Origin: Coemansia sp. RSA 1804
Taxonomy: Eukaryota; Kickxellomycota; Kickxellomycetes; Kickxellales; Kickxellaceae
Length of the DNA stretch: 11,273 bases
NCBI GenBank assembly: GCA_027578815.1
Contig: JANBTH010000794.1
Coordinates: 1-11,273 of the forward strand
Reading direction: 5' to 3'
The translations under genes were made by a program, and so were the position numbers. How positions within the stretch are numbered: the stretch's first letter is position 1; every line of letters begins with the position of its first letter. The notes beneath the pieces are model-generated. The model searched no databases. It worked only from the letters and a program-made list of their open reading frames with translations, and was not told the DNA's origin. Shown piece by piece: positions 7,001-11,273 of the stretch.

Positions 7001-9022
7001 GCCAACAACACGTGTGTGCTGCACCAGTCCCAGCACTATCAGCACCTGCCGGCGACGGATATCCTCCTCCCTGTCTACATCCATCTGCAGGTCGCCGGAG
7101 CCCTTCACTGCAGCTGTCAACTCAACAGTCAGCGACCACGCGCCCACCAGCCCTGCGATATTGATCCCTGCCAGCTGCTGGATCCCAACGCCGTTACGCA
7201 CCGCGCGAAGACTCGGCCGATTCTGCTCACCGGAACACGTCACCACGCTGCCGTAATTGCTTCCTCCATCCACAGCACTGGTCGTTTCGGCCTGTGATTT
7301 CTGCTTCCTTGTAGAGTCATCCGTATTGTGTGTAGAAGAGGAAGCATTGACGTTGCTGCTCCGCTCGTTGATCCCAACAACATCCAGATCAACCACGGGT
7401 GCCAGGTTCTGGAATACTTCCAGGGGTTCCAGAAATGTGTTTGGTGTGGACTCTGCCACTTCCACGCTTCCGGCTCCCAGCGGCTGTTCCAGCGGATCAA
7501 AGGAGTCGCCATGAGACGCTGGAGCCAGCGGGTCCAACGGGTCCAGTATGCCCTGACTTAACTGTTCAGCAGCCTGATCGCCGCTATTGCTGCTGTCGTT
7601 GTTGATAACTGGCTGCGTGTGGAGCCGAACAAGAATCTGGTCACCAAAATGCGACCCGACGTAGAGGCATCCGTCCGACAGATACGACAGACTAGTAGCC
7701 ACCGGAATATCGCCCAATCGTTCCACAACAATCTCGCGCACATTCCTCTCCTGCGATCCTCCTTTTGTCGTCCCATACCGCAAAACAACCAGCGAAAGCT
7801 CACCTTCGTCATCAGACAGTAAAAGCCGCTCGCGTTGCTCCGAATCGATCCACTCCCACGCTGTGACCGCCGCCTGTTTCTTGGAAACACTTAGCGGCTG
7901 CTTCTGCGACGCCGACAAAACCGTCAGTGATTCGTCACCAAGCACCAGCACTGCGCTGCCTGGCAATGGAACCAGCTTGGTTGCCGATCCTTCCACGGGT
8001 GAGCTGGTCCACAACGACACCGGCTTAATCTCTCCGTGATCATCGGCGATCCTGTAAACATGGACTTGGCGTGTCATATTTGCGTCCTCAAACAGAACGG
8101 CGAGCTCTGGCATTTGCTTTAGTCCTGATCTGAGAAACTGAATGTCAATTACTTTTAGCTCCCGTATGTATCTGGTCAACACTGGGTATATGTCTGTACT
8201 TCTTGTTGGGTGTGCCGCTGCTTTGCCTTTACCCTTACTACTGCTACCAGTGCTTTGCTGCTGCTGTTGCTGTGTGCTACTATTGTCAGTTACTCCAATA
8301 GCCATGTTTTGCTGTAATTGTTTGAGGTAGGCAGGGGTTAGAAGTTTGGTTGCCACATGGTCGCGTACCGCATACGGCCACTTCTCATCGCCGCCGCTGA
8401 CACCGTTGCTTCCAAGATCACTCAGCCCTGATATCCGTTGCCCAAAACTATTAAACTCGTCCCGACACTGCAACCGATCACCGCTCGACATATCATCATT
8501 GTAGCACGTGCGCAACAGAGATCTCCATGCTGTCGAAACCGGCTGTCCATTACTATTACCAGCTGGTCCGGGCATCGGAAATAGATGAACAATCCCCTGG
8601 TACGCGTATACTGCAATGACACGAGCCTCAGGGTCAATCGCAACAAGTGTTCCCTCAGTAGTGGGTCTCCCTGTAACTTCAGTCACTTCTCCCGTACTCT
8701 CCGTCACCACAGTGCCCTCAGCCGCATCCCAGGAGAGCACCGCGAACTGGTACTTCTCCGAAGTCACCAGAATCAGCCCCGTCAGGCGATCCGAAGGGTG
8801 GAAGAAATGCAACGTGCTGATTTGTCCATTTAACTGGTACTCGCTGCCTCTCGCATTATCTTGTCGTAAATGCGATGTGGACGACGAATCGAGTGTGTGG
8901 ATTTCTAATCTATTCCCCTTGGCTATCACTAGGTCTAGTTCTGAAGGTGACGTGAAATTCCCGCTGACGCTGGCTGTTACGGAGTTGGCCTTGTGCGCCG
9001 ATACCACGTACTGGTACTGCAT
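4064..9022 (-). CDS. DDB1: DDB1, damage-specific DNA-binding protein 1 / CUL4 adaptor
   Basis: This is the triple beta-propeller adaptor linking CUL4-RBX1 ubiquitin ligases to substrate receptors, acting in nucleotide-excision repair and replication control. The product is 1652 residues with no intron needed; human DDB1 has 1140. Conserved blocks run the whole length: YVVSAHKANSVTASVSGNFT (5-24), ELDLVIAKGNRLEIH (28-42), TCSGEQNRPSLRAVRNGVGI (595-614), PRSILMSTLGNTPYLLVGLG (883-902), IYGTVRGAVGVV (1501-1512), FGFLDGDLIEQFLDLS (1559-1574) and the terminal LVESLTRLH. The extra length is insertions at about 152-285, 470-535, 553-590, 845-880, 1140-1183 and 1335-1425, including glutamine runs. 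The start is Met at 9022, matching DDB1 N-termini; the 35 residues readable upstream show no homology. MCB and E-box motifs precede it. Confidence 0.97.
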   Translation of the reverse strand: MQYQYVVSAHKANSVTASVSGNFTSPSELDLVIAKGNRLEIHTLDSSSTSHLRQDNARGSEYQLNGQISTLHFFHPSDRLTGLILVTSEKYQFAVLSWDAAEGTVVTESTGEVTEVTGRPTTEGTLVAIDPEARVIAVYAYQGIVHLFPMPGPAGNSNGQPVSTAWRSLLRTCYNDDMSSGDRLQCRDEFNSFGQRISGLSDLGSNGVSGGDEKWPYAVRDHVATKLLTPAYLKQLQQNMAIGVTDNSSTQQQQQQSTGSSSKGKGKAAAHPTRSTDIYPVLTRYIRELKVIDIQFLRSGLKQMPELAVLFEDANMTRQVHVYRIADDHGEIKPVSLWTSSPVEGSATKLVPLPGSAVLVLGDESLTVLSASQKQPLSVSKKQAAVTAWEWIDSEQRERLLLSDDEGELSLVVLRYGTTKGGSQERNVREIVVERLGDIPVATSLSYLSDGCLYVGSHFGDQILVRLHTQPVINNDSSNSGDQAAEQLSQGILDPLDPLAPASHGDSFDPLEQPLGAGSVEVAESTPNTFLEPLEVFQNLAPVVDLDVVGINERSSNVNASSSTHNTDDSTRKQKSQAETTSAVDGGSNYGSVVTCSGEQNRPSLRAVRNGVGIQQLAGINIAGLVGAWSLTVELTAAVKGSGDLQMDVDREEDIRRRQVLIVLGLVQHTRVVGWTEPTEDAAVELEELSLPGWRLDEQTIACGMASDGSHAVQITSSGAVLLDSSTWQRKSVWKPSDIGMRAITAASVHGDQIALAVDGTAVVYLQAQKSLVCVAQRRLDHAVSCIDIHPWTAQASITSQKLGEAMFVALGLWGVNDICLLRLPSLEPVSMALSLAMSDEALATASVAISTNPAESEQTVEAATAATGQRSKPKLQSNESLPRSILMSTLGNTPYLLVGLGDGRLHQFALRQSEQQELSVCEHKCVVFGTRPLILTPFMNHGAMSVFAASDHPSVLFANRRTMADASSSSSSVISRLLYANVDSSDIMQVAPIDSTSFPESLCLVSSTGALSIGRADPAQRLHVHSFPLPRGAAPHRLAHHQEAALYGVATIHAVDANSLAVSTADMALWEREALMETNAQQGAQVSDARGQVVVKPPVEVGRFSLLDSQTTKCLSSILFRPYEMPESLCVASFECLARPDTTAATGTATSSSSLLLDDSDAEMHDAAGAGGFAEQSSRSLDSVFVLGTSIVKPEADDASSGRILVAQWDALLRRMRMVGCFTTHGAVYSLVPFRGMLLAAANNRLLLLGWQRRDPNVAPSSSMREIRRVGFNSVYLEDSDYELVVLCSQQTQIASLSVAVNGDCIAVGDVMSSVSVYRYEEVRVPVQPRGAGADQSSISLEQQQQQQQQASEGILRRRLVPVARDYTNAWTTRVAAIPPPLASNSSTVFPDYISEEAGVVGTTQQQQQQQIPDYASAFRDAQQKRFLVSDAHGNLFRLAMPRAPEGNDRTADSSIIDPQRLCIEARWHLSDSVNTIRAGSLVMDVSDPEFPNLFRPTLIYGTVRGAVGVVANVENGKLGRVLDRLQTNMAHLLPTPGLWDYERWRGYSSDQRNSRAFGFLDGDLIEQFLDLSPETQQLVFSGGYPLLVDKQTVELAEHARKAQFWMDYSRIEMEGEVAVLSQMAVSDIGQRENLSLDYVIRLVESLTRLH
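4787..4807 (-). repeat. Q7 run in DDB1 (trinucleotide repeat)
   Basis: Seven consecutive glutamine codons (mixed CAG and CAA) encode residues 1406-1412 of DDB1. They fall in the third-propeller insertion, shortly before the C-terminal domain. The CAA interruptions should limit slippage. Confidence 0.95.
4970..4993 (-). repeat. Q8 run in DDB1 (trinucleotide repeat)
   Basis: Eight glutamine codons encode residues 1344-1351 of DDB1. They lie in the loop that follows the conserved GDVMSSVSVYRY strand and precedes ARDYTNAW. This is a surface-loop position in the family. Confidence 0.95.
8255..8272 (-). repeat. Q6 run in DDB1 (trinucleotide repeat)
   Basis: Six glutamine codons encode residues 251-256 of DDB1. 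They lie within the 130-residue first-propeller insertion, next to STGSSSKGKGKAAA, a basic low-complexity stretch. Confidence 0.95.
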
Positions 9023-9136
9023 TTGGGGAAAATAGATTTTGTTATTACTTTTGAGGTGTATGCAAATAAATGAAAAAAAAAAAAAAGCAAATCGACAGAG
9101 AAGGCAATGAAGACACAGATAGAGCAAAACTTATTT

Positions 9137-9142
9137 ACGCGT
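9137..9142. promoter_or_regulatory. MCB-like ACGCGT element
   Basis: This is a palindromic ACGCGT, the core bound by Mbp1/Swi6-type (MBF) complexes in ascomycetes, where it drives G1/S expression of replication and repair genes. It is 115 bases from the DDB1 start, just downstream of the TATA-like box on that strand. Its role here is inferred from the motif and from DDB1's known link to replication control. Confidence 0.35.
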
Positions 9143-9164
9143 TATTATTTATAATATTTGAATA

Positions 9165-9170
9165 CACGTG
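9165..9170. promoter_or_regulatory. E-box CACGTG
   Basis: This perfect bHLH palindrome (Cbf1/Pho4/USF type) lies midway in the DDB1/Gon7-like divergent promoter. It stands upstream of both start codons and could act on both. A second copy precedes the orphan promoter at 9961. Confidence 0.35.
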
Positions 9171-9332
9171 ATATGTGCTTATTTATCCCCATTTTCCATC
9201 AGCAATTGTGCATTATTTCTTCATTTGGGACTAGCTGGATATTAGGCAATATAATCGCAATGTGTTATTAACACTGATCCGCGCATTTGCTATTTAGTAT
9301 TGTTTATATTGATTCTTGCTCACTGAGAGAGT

Positions 9333-9584
9333 ATGTCAACAAGGGTTACCGCAGAGTTTAAGCACAGCGGGGCTTCAGTCCCGGGGTTTGTTTTGGAAAG
9401 CGATCCAGTAACTGATACCAAGAGCCTACTAGATGCGCTAGAGAAGACTCAGCGGGACCTCAATGCAAAGCTAACAGCCATGATCGAGGTTGAGCGTTCC
9501 ACGGTTTCGTTGCCTCTGGCTGCGTCTGAGGATACGAATACTCAAAACAAACGTTTAAAGTCTGATTCTGAGCCATTAGCCTAG
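9333..9584 (+). CDS. Small acidic protein resembling KEOPS subunit Gon7
   Basis: The product is 83 residues, intronless. The N-terminal third is strand-like (TRVTAEFKHSGASVPGFVLE). It is followed by a single amphipathic helix, LLDALEKTQRDLNAKLTAMI (32-51), and then an acidic, disordered tail with a basic KRLK patch (73-76). This layout, and especially the LQ-x-x-LN-x-x-LT-x-M-x-x-E-like helix, is what I know of Gon7. Gon7 is the small, poorly conserved subunit of the KEOPS/EKC complex that makes the t6A37 modification of ANN-decoding tRNAs. The C-terminal KR-x-K end also recalls animal GON7. The ATG follows a short AT-rich leader, and AATAAA lies 56 bases after the stop. The identification is pattern-based; another small coiled-coil protein is possible. 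Confidence 0.6.
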   Translation: MSTRVTAEFKHSGASVPGFVLESDPVTDTKSLLDALEKTQRDLNAKLTAMIEVERSTVSLPLAASEDTNTQNKRLKSDSEPLA

Positions 9585-9639
9585 TCGATTTTCAATCAAT
9601 CCGAGCGTGCATGATCTCTGATGTTGATCTAGTAACGAC

Positions 9640-9645
9640 AATAAA
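9640..9645 (+). terminator. Candidate poly(A) signal of the Gon7-like gene
   Basis: AATAAA lies 56 bases downstream of the TAG stop, at a typical fungal 3' UTR distance, and AT-rich sequence follows it. Confidence 0.5.
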
Positions 9646-9960
9646 TGTACTGGTTAATTGCATCAAATCATGCATTTTTCAAATGTATTGATAACGTTTT
9701 TGAAATATTAACAATATTCTCAAATTGTGTAAGAGTAATTAGCCATAAGCAATTGAGAATAGCTTATTTTATGAGTCATGTCGATAGCTGTTGTTTAGAG
9801 AATACTGTGAGAACAATAAACGCATAAATATACAGGAATCAATGTGCATTAAACGATGCTTTCCTGGGAAAAAGAAACCACATCCATGACGTATGTTGGC
9901 GGTTTTGTGCTGAATAAACTTGTTGCTTGCATAAAAGACAGTGCATTTGTTTTTCCTCAC

Positions 9961-9999
9961 CACGTGTTTATAAAACCCCTTTTCCTTTTCCTTCTCCTG
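9961..9999 (+). promoter_or_regulatory. Orphan promoter-like cluster: E-box, TATAAAA, pyrimidine tract
   Basis: CACGTG (9961-9966) is followed almost directly by TATAAAA (9969-9975) and then CCCCTTTTCCTTTTCC (9976-9991), continuing into more C/T-rich sequence. The same TATA plus pyrimidine layout occurs at 11231. The first ATGs after it (10003, 10017) open only 4 and 7 codons. The product, if any, may therefore be a non-coding RNA or a spliced small gene. Confidence 0.4.
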
Positions 10000-10960
10000 A
10001 AAATGACATGTCAGTGATGGAGGATGCTGTAATTCAATGAATGAAAACTCGACATTAGACAGTAGAATCTGTAGGTTTACATGCTAGATGATGGCATTTG
10101 GAGTATAAAGACCTAGAGACGGACTGTTAGTAATAGTAATAATATTACAAGCGCATTGAGCATCGAAAGGTGACGTTCGCTCTGCAATGTCCATCTTCCA
10201 CTGATCTGGCTCAATGCTGGCAAATCTCGTGCTGTTTCCTATTGTCCGATTCAGCTGTCTCTGACAATACACGCTTGCATTGTGCTTTATTTTATTTGTC
10301 AAAAAACAAAATCTTGAATATGAGCAGGTGACAAATATTATTTCCACTTCAACCATGAGAATAAGCGGAACAGATGTTAAAATATCCTGTAAGCATTAGA
10401 CAGACACGCATATCAGCTGTCAATCATTGAAAAGGAGCGCAGTAGATGAGTAACAAATGGAATGCCGCCTATTTTACATGGGATATCCGCTCATAGCGCA
10501 TTAGACAAAATATTGGTGAAAAAACCTCTTTGAATATCGCTACATTAGCACAACGGTATGGATTTACTAGGAGAAAACAAAATACCCCAGCCTTGCAAAC
10601 GACGCTGAACAAAAGTCTGGTGGTATCTGGACTTTGGCAAGCACAAGGCGAAGCTTTATGAAAAGCAAACCCCAAACGAATATCGAAACATCAGCCAAAA
10701 TCGACTACTAGGATAGATAGTGGGCAGCAATAGTCATATGAAGACTGGAAAGAGGTTGCTGGAAGCAGCACACACTGCCCGTTGTCGAATGCCGGTGCGG
10801 GTGGGGGGTGTTTTGTGCCTCCCAGTCAAGCAGGCAGCTGACCCTCTTTCTCTCCCTGGCAGTGCTTTTTCCAGCATTTCTCCCCCATCCGTGCTTGTCT
10901 AATTCCACGCGGGACGGGTGCTGGCTCTGTTTTCCCTTCTTTACTCTCTCCTCTCTTATT

Positions 10961-11226
10961 GCGCAACCCTGCGTTGGGTTTCAAATCCGCCCATGCCTTT
11001 GCCTAGACTTGCTTCCATCTGCCCTTTTTGCTTGGTGTCTGGTGTTTAATGTCCGCTGTTTTGCTGCTTGCTGCCTGTCGTGTGCTTTTTTATTCTGGCG
11101 GACAAGCGTGAAATCCGCCCTTGCTTTCTCTTCAAAAAGCGCGGAAATAGATACGCCGGCATCAGGCTTTATTTCCTTCCTGTCTCCTGACATCTACTGT
11201 TTCTACACTCCCTTTACGCGCAACCC
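10961..11226. repeat. Repeated short motifs upstream of the right-edge promoter
   Basis: AAATCCGCCC occurs twice (10983-10992 and 11111-11120), and GCGCAACCC occurs twice (10961-10969 and 11218-11226). In addition, GGCGGA (11097-11102) pairs with TCCGCC (11114-11119) as an inverted repeat with an 11-base spacer. Their clustering within 270 bases upstream of a TATA box suggests transcription-factor sites. Confidence 0.5.
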
Positions 11227-11230
11227 CTTT

Positions 11231-11240
11231 TATATAAATA
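11231..11240 (+). promoter_or_regulatory. TATA box of a gene beyond the right edge
   Basis: TATATAAATA is an excellent TATA box. It is preceded by a stress-element-like CCCCT (11224-11228) and followed by a C/T-rich stretch (CACTTCCTCTGTTCGC) typical of the start-site region. No ATG follows before the window ends, so the coding region must start outside it. Confidence 0.65.
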
Positions 11241-11273
11241 CTCGAATCCACTTCCTCTGTTCGCATTTCTTTA

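Larger units (their letters stand above)
9023..9332. promoter_or_regulatory. Divergent promoter shared by DDB1 and the Gon7-like gene
   Basis: 310 bases separate the two start codons. On the DDB1 side, a TATAAA reads on the minus strand at 9148-9153, 126 bases upstream of the ATG. An ACGCGT (9137-9142) matches the MluI cell-cycle box bound by MBF-type factors. A run of 14 A (9073-9086) could exclude nucleosomes. An E-box CACGTG lies at 9165-9170, upstream of the TATA for DDB1 and 163 bases before the Gon7-like ATG. A TTTATATT (9303-9310) sits only about 22 bases before the plus-strand ATG, so its role is doubtful. All are sequence matches, not demonstrated sites. Confidence 0.55.
9585..11230. 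other. Long spacer with no convincing gene
   Basis: About 1.65 kb lies between the Gon7-like stop and the last promoter. The left part (to about 9950) is AT-rich and featureless apart from a poly(A) signal. The middle contains a promoter-like cluster (9961-9999), but no ORF follows it. The right part (from about 10780) becomes G/C-richer, with a marked excess of C and T on the plus strand and several short repeats, and looks like upstream regulatory DNA of a gene beyond the window. Open stretches at 10084-10356 (minus), 10494-10661 (plus) and 10981-11193 (minus) lack any domain-like pattern. Confidence 0.5.

Noticed and set aside
4067..8833. Many open frames on both strands within the DDB1 region
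   Set aside because: They overlap a 1652-codon conserved gene and arise from its GC-rich codon pattern. None shows independent domain features.
9023..9127. In-frame upstream extension of DDB1 by 35 residues (hydrophobic, Cys/Phe-rich), resembling a signal anchor
   Set aside because: DDB1 is a soluble nuclear/cytoplasmic protein whose N-terminus matches the Met at 9022. The upstream residues come from the T14 tract and AT-rich leader, and no homology is visible.
10446..10661. Plus-strand frame of 16 codons, one TAG, then 54 open codons, suggesting a broken gene
   Set aside because: Open stretches of this length are expected by chance at this base composition. The peptide matches no family I know, and no promoter or splice signals bracket the stop.
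10796..10812. G-rich stretch as a possible G-quadruplex
   Set aside because: It has only two runs of three or more G, fewer than the four needed for a standard intramolecular quadruplex.
10981..11193. 70-codon minus-strand ORF rich in Lys, Arg and Gln
   Set aside because: It is the complement of a pyrimidine-rich promoter region, which automatically yields a purine-rich, basic peptide. It opposes a clear plus-strand TATA promoter.
1..11273. tRNA, rRNA, CRISPR, transposase or provirus
   Set aside because: No paired A/B box signals, repeat-spacer arrays, transposase motifs or terminal repeats with target duplications were found on reading both strands.

Overview
The window looks like nuclear DNA of a fungus. 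GC-rich, mostly intronless coding regions are separated by AT-rich spacers. Promoters carry TATA-like boxes next to pyrimidine-rich tracts, and AATAAA signals follow several stop codons. The large gene is an unmistakable DDB1, a protein that Saccharomyces cerevisiae lacks, so this is not a close budding-yeast relative. The glutamine-rich and serine-rich insertions inside conserved proteins recall early-diverging lineages such as Kickxellomycotina, but that placement is only a guess.

Layout, left to right: (1) the first 198 bases hold the N-terminus of a Q/A-rich protein on the minus strand, running off the left edge. (2) A possible small two-exon gene lies divergently on the plus strand (346-874, tentative). 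(3) A 130-residue protein with a ubiquitin-like pattern is on the minus strand (1289-1681). (4) A 281-residue thioredoxin-fold protein that has lost its catalytic residues and carries a long Gly/Pro/Asn-rich tail is on the minus strand (2308-3153). (5) DDB1 (1652 residues) is on the minus strand (4064-9022). (6) A short divergent gene on the plus strand (9333-9584) resembles the KEOPS subunit Gon7. (7) About 1.7 kb without a convincing gene follows. It holds one orphan promoter-like cluster (9961-9999) and ends in a well-formed TATA promoter pointing out of the right edge (11231-11240).

Functionally, DDB1 is the CUL4 ubiquitin-ligase adaptor. It shares a 310-base divergent promoter with the Gon7-like gene, and that promoter contains an MCB-type ACGCGT and an E-box CACGTG. 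This is an ordinary eukaryotic gene neighbourhood, not a defence island or mobile element. I see no prokaryotic operon, CRISPR array, transposase, tRNA or rRNA. The items most worth following up are the dead thioredoxin with its unusual tail, the heavily inserted DDB1 with a SUMO-interaction-like motif, the small Gon7 candidate, and the possible spliced microprotein gene near the left edge.
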